Origin: Ardenticatenales bacterium
GTDB lineage: Bacteria; Chloroflexota; Anaerolineae; Promineifilales; Promineifilaceae
Reading direction: 5' to 3'
Length of the DNA stretch: 64,000 nucleotides
Assembly: GCA_020634575.1 (NCBI GenBank)
Contig: JACKBM010000007.1
Coordinates: 1-64,000 of the forward strand
Both the position numbers and the translations under genes were made by a program. Positions 29,900 through 39,689 of the stretch are shown piece by piece. Below the pieces are notes generated by a model that did no database searches, had not been told where the DNA came from, and saw nothing but the letters and a program-made list of their open reading frames with translations. The first letter of the stretch is position 1. Each line of letters begins with the position of its first letter.

Positions 29900-30690
29900 G
29901 ATCATCTTATAGAGAAGCCAATTTAAGATGGCACATATGCAGGCAAGGTTCAGACATTACAGCCAACGACGTCATCTCGAGCGCACCGCACTGGCTGATG
30001 CACCCTACTTGACGGAGCGAGAGACCCCTGGCCACTGCCCTGATCCGGCGCCGGCTGATCGCCGGGTCAGCTGCATACCCCTGGCCTGCTGCTGTCAGCG
30101 ATCGGCCGGTGCCACTGATGGCCCAAATCGATCTCACCCCTCTTAGATGGACACTCTTCACCGGCAGACGAGGCCAAGCATTAGAGAAATCAATTGAACC
30201 TGGCAAATATGCACAAGCGGTCGAACTTTTCCCATTAACGTCACTACCAGAAAGTCGTCGCGATGATGTTCAGCGCCGCAATGGACAGCCGGCGGTTGGG
30301 TTTCACAGGACGCCTCATATGCTCAGGCATACCTTATACGCAGTTAATCAATGCCGGCGCGTAAGATAACGGCTCATTCAGGCATTGCTGTGTCACAAGC
30401 GCTCAACACCACCATGACCTACGACAACGTCCACGACAACACCGTCGCCACGAATATTATCGGGCCATGGCCCCTTATCGGTGGGAGAGCCGCAGCCGGT
30501 GGCGCTGGAGCAGGACAATGTGGACACGGTCTACAAGCTACTGGAATCAGGGCAGAGGACTCATCAGCAACAGCGGCAGCTGCTGGAGCAGATTCGGGGC
30601 CATTTGGCTCACCAATTAGGCAGTCCAACCGGTATGGTTACCCCTATTTGGCTGTTAAAGTCTTCGCCCCTTTCGGGACGTTGGCCTCGC
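29900..30690. other. Unassigned low-quality stretch
   Basis: No recognisable family in either strand. A short open frame at 30481-30705 (+), with a coding-like peptide (EQDNVDTVYKLLESGQRTH), is the only hint. The region lies inside the frame-broken block, so absence of clear genes is not evidence that none exist. Confidence 0.4.
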
Positions 30691-30698
30691 GCAGAGTA

Positions 30699-31058
30699 TC
30701 ATTGACGACGTTCCGGGAGGGGGGAGTTTGGTTTTGCCACGGCCCAGTCCAGCAGGTGGTAAATATCAATTATATTCAGCCCAGACGTTACTAGATCTAG
30801 CATCAATTGGCTCTTTGGGTGCTCTTCGAATATTGACAAGTGCCGTTGTGAATTATGCCCACAGCTAAAGCACGACATACAATTCCCCATCAAGAAAAAA
30901 AGGATATGAAAGCACACTTTGATTAACAATGCCAATCTCACATCTGGTGATAACGCTCGGTTCACAATAGCTGATGATGCCAGCAAGACCCAAAAAGAAA
31001 GGACATAGACACCTTTCAAGAGCAAGGCCGTGTGAGTCCGAGCGGTATATATACTCAA
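30699..31058 (-). CDS. Putative small membrane protein, unknown
   Basis: An uninterrupted 119-codon frame in an otherwise broken region. Two hydrophobic stretches (GVYVLSFWVLLASSAIV and LALLIKVCFHILFFLMG) are followed by a cysteine cluster (CMSCFSCGHN) and a soluble tail. The base composition is more AT-rich than the rest of the window. It lies downstream of the RHS/hydrolase remnant on the same strand, the place where an immunity or accessory protein would be expected. I recognise no family and the start codon is uncertain. Confidence 0.35.
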   Translation of the reverse strand: MSIYTARTHTALLLKGVYVLSFWVLLASSAIVNRALSPDVRLALLIKVCFHILFFLMGNCMSCFSCGHNSQRHLSIFEEHPKSQLMLDLVTSGLNIIDIYHLLDWAVAKPNSPLPERRQ

Positions 31059-31099
31059 TCACCCCAAAAGGTGGTACGGTAGTATACCGAAACAGACCA

Positions 31100-32160
31100 G
31101 AACTAACCAAGCAAGTAGATCTCGAGGCCTGAAATGATGAGTGACAACATTGCTAACTTGCTGGTAATCCTATGCTTCGAGTGCGTTCCCCATGTAGCGT
31201 TCTTTCCAGATCAAGCATCGCCCTTCCGAGCTGACCAGAAATGCCTGATCGTATATGGCGTCTGCATATTAATTGACCTCTTTGCCGAAGAGAGCGTTAG
31301 GAACAATTATAGTTATATGGAATATCCACTTCGCCCAAAGAATGGAATATCAACATACGAGGGCACAAGAGTAACACAGTTTTGATAGCCAATACTGCAG
31401 TGGTTTGTTCCCGACATCGTAGTTCGAAGCATTCCCTAACTCACGAATACCCGCGTCGAACGTGTGGAAAGAGGGTAGGTCCATAAGCGTCAGTTCACGC
31501 ATACAAGCTTAGTGTCCTGTTCACATTTCCTGGAACTGCATCATACGAGCTCAGTAGCAACGTGATTGACTTTCTGGAGTGACACCACCGGATCAATTAG
31601 TATCATAGCGCTTCAATTTCAACGTTTCGGCACTTATATTGGTCGCGCTTAAAAGCCCAAATCGCCGAAGGCAGTCAGTATTCTCCACCCTTAGTATCCA
31701 ATATGTTGCGAAGTTCAGTGCTCCTCCGCCGCCCCAGCTATACCCCATCACAGATGGATTCTCTTTCTGGGTGCAGTCGACATCTGCTCGGAGCCAGCGA
31801 TCGCCTCTAAATCCATCGCATCAATAAGCCGAAAACCTGAACGCACCGCTTTCACCAAATAGCCATCATAGCCAAAGATTCACACATTTGTACGTCAACG
31901 CGTCAAGCCGACGAAAGAGTCGGAATCTTGATCAGCGTATTCCGCCGAAACAGATGCCAAATGACCACTTCGATCAACCATGTTAGTTGGTTCATTGTAG
32001 ACGTAATCAAATGATTATAAGCCTGCGAGTTGTTGGATTCTGGTATAATTGTGTCGGTAGTAACCATCCGGTTCGTGTTTGAGTTGTAGTACCTCGCATT
32101 CATGTACGTCAGCCCAATATCGGGTTTCCTTTTGCGTCACGATACCAATCCCTGGACTTT
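31100..32160 (-). pseudogene. RHS-repeat-associated core fragment with alpha/beta-hydrolase-like C-terminus, frame-broken
   Basis: Leftward from 32110 the peptides read MNARYYNSNTNRMVTTDT, then in another frame FDYVYNEPTNMVDRSGH (31960-32011). Together they make the RHS-associated core that normally ends with the SGH boundary before a variable C-terminal domain. About 230 bases further, a frame gives MGYSWGGGGALNFATY (about 31700-31750), a Gly-x-Ser-x-Gly nucleophile elbow, then LIDPV (about 31590). This suggests a hydrolase-type tip. Only the last part of an RHS protein is present; its long repeat body is missing. Composition is AT-rich. Confidence 0.5.
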
Positions 32161-32289
32161 GGCCAGCGTACCGTAGCGGGCTAAACGCGAATCTTCCCCA
32201 ACCCGCCTATATGTTAGCCAGAATCGTCGCAACTGCTCTCGGCAGCCAGTTGCGGCCGCTGGTCCGGGCAAGCAAAGCCAGTTGATGGG

Positions 32290-33112
32290 TAGGTCGATTC
32301 TATTTCTCGCCGGAGGAAGATGCTGCGCACGCGAACCTGGTCGCGGCACAGGGCCTGGGGTTGAAACCGGGGGTGGTCGCCGCTGCGCCGACTGTCATCT
32401 GCCTGGCCAGGCGCGCTGAACTGGGGAGAAGAGGCTGGCCACGCTGACAGAGGATGCTGTCGCGCACGATCTGCGGCTGTTCTGGTGCGGATATGTACGC
32501 GAAAGACGCTCTGGATGCGGCTTCGCGGGCCGGCAGCAGCGCCTGGTGGAACGCTCCTGCCATTGACCATCAGCATGTAGGCGTCCATCCACATGGAGTT
32601 CAGGGCAGGGGGCTGCAATGGACAAATGGTCAGCGGCGGCCCTTCTGGCTGGTATCTGCGCCGAATCACATCCATCTGCAGCGGCGAAATCAACCCATGG
32701 GGCTGACCCCGTCCGGCCCCGCGCATCCACCACCACCAGGAAGCGCTGGCCACGCACCGCAAAGGCGTAGAGCCTGGCTGTCCGACGCGTCCAGACAGTC
32801 TGATTTTGGCCCCATCGGCAAGGAGTTGTGGATATCCACCGCCCGGTCATGGTTGCCGCACACGTAGTAAACCGGCACATTGAGCCGGCCAAAAACGTCA
32901 GCCGCCAGCTTGAATGAATCACCATCTGGATCTGTGACAACATCGCCCGTGTGAACCACAAAGTCAGGCCGCTGCGGCAGGTCGTTGATGATTTCCACAA
33001 TCCGCTCGCTGCAAGGCAGCGCCATATGACCGTGACGCGCATAATCACGGGTCGGGCCAATATGGCTGTCGCTGATATGGACGAAATAGACGACGTCGTC
33101 TGCAAGCGGCAT
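32290..33112 (-). pseudogene. Calcineurin-like metallophosphoesterase, 3' part frame-broken
   Basis: The first 100 or so residues are clean: DSHIG (D-x-H), HTGDVVTDPDGD (GD..D) and VCGNHDRA (GNHD), the metal-binding motifs of the family, most like CpdA-type phosphodiesterases. From about 32830 leftward the sense continues only by changing frame: RLYAFAVRGQRFLVV, LISPLQMDVIRRRYQPEGPPLT, ALNSMWMDAYMLMVNGR, then SVASLFS. Length if repaired is about 270 residues, normal. Substrate unknown. It is separated from the nuo operon by a terminator. Confidence 0.75.
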
Positions 33113-33155
33113 ACGTTATTACTCTTTGAGTGGCGCTGGTGGTGGCATCCCCCGA

Positions 33156-33193
33156 AACAAAAAGCCCCTGACCCTTTCAGGTCAAGAGCTTTT
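33156..33193 (-). terminator. Rho-independent terminator at the end of the nuo operon
   Basis: A 14-bp stem (33160-33173 with 33180-33193, 12 pairs) with loop CTTTCA is followed in the leftward transcript by TTTTTGTTT (33163-33155). It is 50 bases past the nuoM stop and before the metallophosphoesterase gene. Confidence 0.85.
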
Positions 33194-33244
33194 ATATCAT
33201 AGAATCGAGGTCAGATCACCACGATCTGACAATTTTCTCTGGGC

Positions 33245-34765
<1,521 letters not shown>

Positions 34766-34793
34766 AATTTTCACCAATAAGCTTTGGCTTAAC

Positions 34794-36989
34794 TTAGCCT
34801 AGCGCCTGAAAGACAAAGTAAGCGATCAGCGCCACGACGCCAATAAAGACCCCGAGCGCATAGTTGCGAACAAAGCCGGTCTGGAACCGGCGTAGACCAT
34901 CGGAAATGGCTACCGTCAGTTTGCCGGAGCCACGCACAATGCCGTCCACCCCGTTGGCATCCAGGGTGCGGGCCGAAAAGCGCGAGAAAGCGATAAACGG
35001 ATCGCGAAGCACCTTCTCGTAGAAGAAATCATGGTAAAGCAGCCAATCGACCGTGATACCCAGGAAATGGGAAAGTCGATTAAAGAGCGGGACCAGCCCA
35101 TTCATGTAGAGGGTATTCAGCGGCAGCACACTCATCCACCAGATGGGCGTACTTTGCAGCGGATCGCGATCGGTTGCCTTTACCGGCTTGTTGCCATAAA
35201 CCACAAAGAAAGCCAGCGCCAGGGCGCCTACGGCCAAAACAGTCGAAATGGCGGCGACGCTCAATTGCAGGGAGGTTGGCGTATGTGGCAGATGAATGAC
35301 GCCTTCCTCACTCAGATGGAAGACTTCCAGGGAGTGATGGAGCCATTGCTCCAGCATCAGATTTACGCCTTCTGGCTCATGCTCGCCGCCGCCGAAGAAG
35401 GGCAGATTGAGCAAACCACCGAGGATAGCCAGAATGGCCAGGATAACCAGCGGCGTGGTCATGTAGTTGTCGCTCTCATGGACATGCTCAGCCGCAGCGT
35501 GGCGCGGCTGACCAAAGAAGACCATCTTGAGCTGACGACCCATGTAGAAAGCGGTACAAACTGCCGCCACGGTCAAAATCCAGTAGACAATCTGGTTGTG
35601 CTCTGTGGCATGAGCCAGAATTTCGTCCTTAGACCAGAAACCGGCCAATGGGAATATGCCGGACAATGCCAGCGCGCCAACCATGTAGGTCCAGAAGGTG
35701 CGCGGCATCTTGTCGCGCAACCCACCCATCGTCCGCATATCCTGCGGATCAAAATGATCCTCATGGTGGCCATCGCCGTGCCCATCATGGTGCAGGGCGT
35801 GGTGGCCGTGCTCCATACCATGGATGATGGAGCCGGAGCCGAGGAAGAGCAGCGCCTTGAAAAAGGCGTGGGTAATCAGATGGAACATGCCGGCCACATA
35901 AGCGCCCATGCCAACGGCGGCAATCATAAAACCAAGCTGGCTGACCGTCGAATAGGCCAGCACCTTCTTGATATCATACTGGGTGAACGCAATCAGACCG
36001 GCGTAAAGGGCCGTAGCCGCACCAATGTAAGCCACGAGGTCCGGCGCACTGAGTCCCAGCACCGAGACCGCCTCACTCTCACGCGCCAGTTCAAATAACA
36101 CGCTGCTACGCACGATGAGGTAGATACCAGAGGTAACCATGGTGGCCGCATGAATCAGGGCCGAAACTGGCGTTGGGCCCGCCATGGCGTCCGGCAGCCA
36201 GACAAAGAGCGGGATCTGGGCTGATTTACCGGTGGCGCCAACCAGGAAGAGGACGCAGATGGCGGTCACCATCGCGCCAAAGCTCATTTGCAGCCCGGCG
36301 ATATGAATCACTTCCGGATGCTCGAACATCTCAACCGCATGGGCAAAAACCGGCTCAAACTCCAGCGAGCCAAAGGTCCAGAAGGTCAGGATCATCCCCA
36401 GGATCATGGCCAGGTCACCAACACGGTTAGCCACAAACGCCTTGCGGGCCGCATCCGCGTTTTTCCACTCCTGGAACCAGAAGCCAATCAGCAGGAAAGA
36501 GCAGAGACCAACCCCTTCCCAGCCCACAAAGAGCATCAGGTAGGTGTTGCCGCTGACCAGGATGAGCATGAAGAAGAGGAACAGGTTCAGGTAGGCAAAA
36601 AAGCGGTTGAAATCCTTGTCCCCATGCATGTAGCCGATGGCGTAAATGTGAATGAGGGAGCCAACGCCGGTCACGACGAGCATCATCGTCACCGACAGCG
36701 TATCCACCTGAATCGCCCAGGGGATATGGAAGGTGAAGCCGGTAGAAGCCGAGGCGATGTTGAACCAGTCGAACATCGTGACGACGCCGCTGTGGAACTC
36801 ATTGGCCGCCAGGCTGAAAGCCAGGGTCACCGCCACGGCAAATGATGCCAGGGCCATCGTTGTGCCGGCCCAACCGGACCATTTCTCGCCAACTGAGCCG
36901 CTCGACTCGGTAAAGCGCCGCCCTACCAGGGCGTTAAAGAGAAAGCCCAGCAGGGGAAAAACGAGCAAAAGGGGTGCAATTCCGTACAT
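34794..36989 (-). CDS. nuoL: NADH-quinone oxidoreductase subunit L
   Basis: 731 residues with the antiporter-like core (VGWEGVGLCSFLLIGFWFQ, FVWLPDAMAGPTPVSALIHAATMVTSGIYLIVR, FFKALLFLGSGSIIHGMEHG) and the long C-terminal lateral-helix region. A His/Asp-rich stretch (HGHHALHHDGHGDGHHEDHFD, about residues 385-405) interrupts the loop after GSIIHGMEHG, longer than in E. coli. It is the distal proton-pumping subunit. It begins 52 bases after nuoK and ends 28 before nuoM. Confidence 0.97.
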   Translation of the reverse strand: MYGIAPLLLVFPLLGFLFNALVGRRFTESSGSVGEKWSGWAGTTMALASFAVAVTLAFSLAANEFHSGVVTMFDWFNIASASTGFTFHIPWAIQVDTLSVTMMLVVTGVGSLIHIYAIGYMHGDKDFNRFFAYLNLFLFFMLILVSGNTYLMLFVGWEGVGLCSFLLIGFWFQEWKNADAARKAFVANRVGDLAMILGMILTFWTFGSLEFEPVFAHAVEMFEHPEVIHIAGLQMSFGAMVTAICVLFLVGATGKSAQIPLFVWLPDAMAGPTPVSALIHAATMVTSGIYLIVRSSVLFELARESEAVSVLGLSAPDLVAYIGAATALYAGLIAFTQYDIKKVLAYSTVSQLGFMIAAVGMGAYVAGMFHLITHAFFKALLFLGSGSIIHGMEHGHHALHHDGHGDGHHEDHFDPQDMRTMGGLRDKMPRTFWTYMVGALALSGIFPLAGFWSKDEILAHATEHNQIVYWILTVAAVCTAFYMGRQLKMVFFGQPRHAAAEHVHESDNYMTTPLVILAILAILGGLLNLPFFGGGEHEPEGVNLMLEQWLHHSLEVFHLSEEGVIHLPHTPTSLQLSVAAISTVLAVGALALAFFVVYGNKPVKATDRDPLQSTPIWWMSVLPLNTLYMNGLVPLFNRLSHFLGITVDWLLYHDFFYEKVLRDPFIAFSRFSARTLDANGVDGIVRGSGKLTVAISDGLRRFQTGFVRNYALGVFIGVVALIAYFVFQALG

Positions 36990-37041
36990 AACCGTACCAG
37001 ATTGATGGGCCGTAAACCGAAGTTTACAGCTACATTTCTTC

Positions 37042-37350
37042 CTATCCCTTCAAAAGGTTCACGTCGTCAATATTGATACTGTCGCGGGTGCGGAAGATGG
37101 CCACAATCAGGGCCAGGCCCACACCAACCTCCGCCGCCGCCACGGTCATGACGAAGAAGACAAAAATCTGCCCGTTCAAATCGGCAAACTGGCGGGCAAA
37201 AGCGACAAAAGCGAGATTGGCCGCATTCAGCATCAGCTCAATGCACATAAAAACGATGATGGCGTTGCGCCGCACCAGCACCCCGGTTGCGCCGATGGCA
37301 AAGAGGATGACGCTGAGGGCGACGTACCATTCAACAGTAACTTCGGGCAT
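37042..37350 (-). CDS. nuoK: NADH-quinone oxidoreductase subunit K
   Basis: A 102-residue, three-helix membrane subunit. [18 protein letters not shown] carries the buried glutamate of the E-channel and [21 protein letters not shown] the second one. The start overlaps the nuoJ stop (TGATG). Normal length, normal position between nuoJ and nuoL. Confidence 0.97.
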   Translation of the reverse strand: MPEVTVEWYVALSVILFAIGATGVLVRRNAIIVFMCIELMLNAANLAFVAFARQFADLNGQIFVFFVMTVAAAEVGVGLALIVAIFRTRDSINIDDVNLLKG

Positions 37351-37874
37351 CAGTTTTTCCTCTCCCGTTTGCCGATGTGCAGGACAACGACACCAATCAT
37401 GGCGACCAGCAGCAGAATCGACGTCAGCTCAAAGGGGAAAACGTACCCTTCAAACAGTCTGATACCCAGCGCCGCCGGACTTGCGTCAAAAGCAACCGCC
37501 GCATCGCCCCCGGCCGATCCCGAGCCAAACGAAGCCCAGATACCCACCGCCACCAGCAAGACCGCCAGAATGATGGCGGCATAGCGCTGCCCCATCGAGG
37601 TCCGCTCCAGCGCCGACCGGGTCCGTTCCGCCCCCAACAACATGATGACGAACAGGAACAACACCATAATCGCGCCGGCGTAAACCGTAATCTGCACCAT
37701 GGCGATGAAAGGGGCGTTGAGCAGCAGATAAAAGACGGCGATAGCCGCAAAATTCAAAATCAGGAACAGCGCACTGTGGACCGCATTGCGCGTCGCCACC
37801 ATGGAAACCGCCGCGACGATGGCAATGATAGCCACAATGAAAAACAAAATCGGATTACCCATAATCCCATCCAA
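37350..37874 (-). CDS. nuoJ: NADH-quinone oxidoreductase subunit J
   Basis: 174 residues (or 170 from the second ATG), five membrane helices: [41 protein letters not shown] and [22 protein letters not shown], the latter with the pi-bulge region of helix 3 that moves during coupling. It follows nuoI after a 36-base gap filled by an inverted repeat, and overlaps nuoK by one base. Confidence 0.96.
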   Translation of the reverse strand: MDGIMGNPILFFIVAIIAIVAAVSMVATRNAVHSALFLILNFAAIAVFYLLLNAPFIAMVQITVYAGAIMVLFLFVIMLLGAERTRSALERTSMGQRYAAIILAVLLVAVGIWASFGSGSAGGDAAVAFDASPAALGIRLFEGYVFPFELTSILLLVAMIGVVVLHIGKRERKN

Positions 37875-37880
37875 ACTAAC

Positions 37881-37912
37881 AGCTAATAGCTAGCAGCTAA
37901 CAGCTATTAGCT
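37881..37912. repeat. Inverted repeat in the nuoI-nuoJ gap
   Basis: AGCTAATAGCT (37881-37891) and AGCTATTAGCT (37902-37912) are perfect inverted arms of 11 bp around a 10-base loop that itself contains AGCTAAC. The right arm overlaps the nuoI stop codon. No T-run follows on either strand, so this is probably a mobile-type intergenic repeat or an mRNA processing site. Confidence 0.65.
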
Positions 37913-38411
37913 AATCTGGATCCTCCATGTCTGGAATTGGCCGATCAAAGCTACCGGCCGGTACTTCCTGCGGCGTGTCCGCCCCATTCTCCGGCACTGG
38001 TACCAGTAACATACCCTTCGTATAAATCGCGCTGGCCCGGTCATAAAATGCCAGCTCGTAATTGTGCTCCAGCACAATCGCCTCCGTCGGGCAGGCATCT
38101 TCACAGTAGCCGCAGAAGATGCAGCGCAGCATGTTGATCTCATAGGTCGATGCGTACCGCTCGCCGGGCGAATAACGCTCGTCGTCGCTGTTCTCGGACG
38201 CTTCGACAAAGATGGCATCAGCCGGGCAGGCCGCCGCACAGAGCGCGCAGCCAATACACTTCTCCAGCCCGTTGTCATACCGCTTCAGCTCATGACGCCC
38301 CTTAAAACGATTGCGCACCGGCCGCTTCACAAACGGATACTCAATCGTCACTGGCGGCTGAAACATATGCTTCAGGGTGGTTGCCATCCCTTTGATGAGT
38401 TCACCAATCAT
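37911..38411 (-). CDS. nuoI: NADH-quinone oxidoreductase subunit I
   Basis: 166 residues from the ATG at 38411 (GGAG 7 bases upstream). Two 4Fe-4S motifs, CIGCALCAAACPADA and CIFCGYCEDACPTEA, hold clusters N6a and N6b that pass electrons towards N2 in NuoB. An N-terminal amphipathic stretch (LIKGMATTLKHMF) anchors it to the membrane arm. The C-terminal tail after LLVPVPENG is lineage-specific. It lies between nuoH and nuoJ. Confidence 0.97.
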   Translation of the reverse strand: MIGELIKGMATTLKHMFQPPVTIEYPFVKRPVRNRFKGRHELKRYDNGLEKCIGCALCAAACPADAIFVEASENSDDERYSPGERYASTYEINMLRCIFCGYCEDACPTEAIVLEHNYELAFYDRASAIYTKGMLLVPVPENGADTPQEVPAGSFDRPIPDMEDPD

Positions 38412-38437
38412 AGTTACTCCAGAGTGGGCCATTGCCT

Positions 38438-38572
38438 GGCCATCAGTACGCTTCGCTTTTAGCCGTCAGTACGCTTCGCTTTCAGCGGTCCGTACGCTTT
38501 GCTTTCAGTCACTGACGGCTGAAAGGGCGTAGCCCGTACTGATGGCTGAAAGGGCCAAAGGCCCGTACTGCC
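38438..38572. repeat. Compound intergenic repeat between nuoH and nuoI
   Basis: The gap contains three near-copies of CAGTACGCTTCGCTTT-type units (about 38447, 38470 and 38490), then two units of the form GCTGAAAGGGC..GCCCGTACTG on the other side. Units on the two sides are in opposite orientation (CATCAGTACG versus CGTACTGATG), so the whole can fold back. It contains no open frame of note. Confidence 0.65.
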
Positions 38573-38576
38573 TCGG

Positions 38577-39674
38577 CTAGAACGGAAGGGGCAAAATCCC
38601 TTCTTCGGCCAATACGATAAAGACCGCCGTAATAATCAGGTTAATCACAGACAGTGGCAGCAGCACTTTCCAGCCGAAGTCCATCAGCTGGTCGTAGCGC
38701 AGCCGCGGCCAGCTGGCGCGAATCCAGATCATGATACTGAGGAAGAAAACAATCTTCAGGATCATGTACAGGAAGCCCAGCGCCGGCAGCTGGTCGATAA
38801 ACGGACCGCGATAGCCGCCAAAGAAAAAGACGGCGGCGATGGCGCTTAAGGAGATCATCTTCATATACTCTGCCATGAAGAACATCCCAAAACGCATACC
38901 GCCGTATTCGACATTGAAACCGGAGGAAAGCTCCTGCTCCGCTTCCAGCAGGTCAAATGGGGCTCGCTGTAATTCGGCCATGGCCGCAATACAAAAGACG
39001 ACCGCGGCCACCGGCTGCAAAAAGACATACCAGAGCCCGGCCTGGGCGTCCACAATCTTGCCCATGTCCATCGAGCCGGCCAGCATGACGGGTGACAGCA
39101 CCGACAACCCCATCGCCAGCTCGTAGCTGATCATCTGCGCTGAAGCGCGAATACCACCCAACACCGCATATTTGCTGTTGGATGCCCAGCCAGCCAGTAC
39201 CACGCCGTAAACGCCAACCGAAGTAATGGCCAGGATAAAGAGCACGCCAATATCCAGCCCCGGAGCGATGGCGAAGTAAGGGGCAAAGGTGATTTCCGTA
39301 CCCCAGATCGTAAACTCAGGCGCCCAGGGAATGACTGCCAGGATGAGGATGGCCGGGATTACCGTTAACATCGGGGCCAGATTGTAGACAACCTTATCCA
39401 CAAACGGTGGTGTCAGGTCTTCCTTAAAGAACAGCTTGACCGCATCAGCAGCCGGCTGCATAAAACCACCCAACAGGCGCACTTCGGGCCCACCACCGCG
39501 CCGGGGCAGCGGGATGTAGCCGGCCACATTGGGGCCGACGCGGGCCTGGAGCCGGGCCAACAACTTGCGCTCCAGCAACGTGGTGTAGGCAAAGCCGGTG
39601 ATGACCGCAAAGGCCAACAAAAATCCGACAATGAGGGCTCTGAGGGCGATTACGCCAGGTTCAAGCTCTGTCAT
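38577..39674 (-). CDS. nuoH: NADH-quinone oxidoreductase subunit H
   Basis: 365 residues, about eight membrane helices. ERKLLARLQARVGPNVAGYIPL is the quinone-site loop facing NuoD/B, and LLEAEQELSSGFNVEYGGMRFGMFFMAEY is the strongly conserved acidic E-channel segment. It forms the quinone entry chamber of complex I. The gene lies 15 bases after nuoG. Confidence 0.97.
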   Translation of the reverse strand: MTELEPGVIALRALIVGFLLAFAVITGFAYTTLLERKLLARLQARVGPNVAGYIPLPRRGGGPEVRLLGGFMQPAADAVKLFFKEDLTPPFVDKVVYNLAPMLTVIPAILILAVIPWAPEFTIWGTEITFAPYFAIAPGLDIGVLFILAITSVGVYGVVLAGWASNSKYAVLGGIRASAQMISYELAMGLSVLSPVMLAGSMDMGKIVDAQAGLWYVFLQPVAAVVFCIAAMAELQRAPFDLLEAEQELSSGFNVEYGGMRFGMFFMAEYMKMISLSAIAAVFFFGGYRGPFIDQLPALGFLYMILKIVFFLSIMIWIRASWPRLRYDQLMDFGWKVLLPLSVINLIITAVFIVLAEEGILPLPF

Positions 39675-39689
39675 AGCGTTCCCAATCGT

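Noticed and set aside
30351..30794. 147-codon plus-strand frame
   Set aside because: It lies in the frame-broken block, is low-complexity Ala/Gly in part and has no recognisable family; too weak to call a gene.
28722..33100. Interpretation as an integrated mobile element or genomic island
   Set aside because: No integrase, transposase or flanking direct repeat is seen, and housekeeping-type genes (recQ, metallophosphoesterase) span both edges. Only the RHS part could be foreign.
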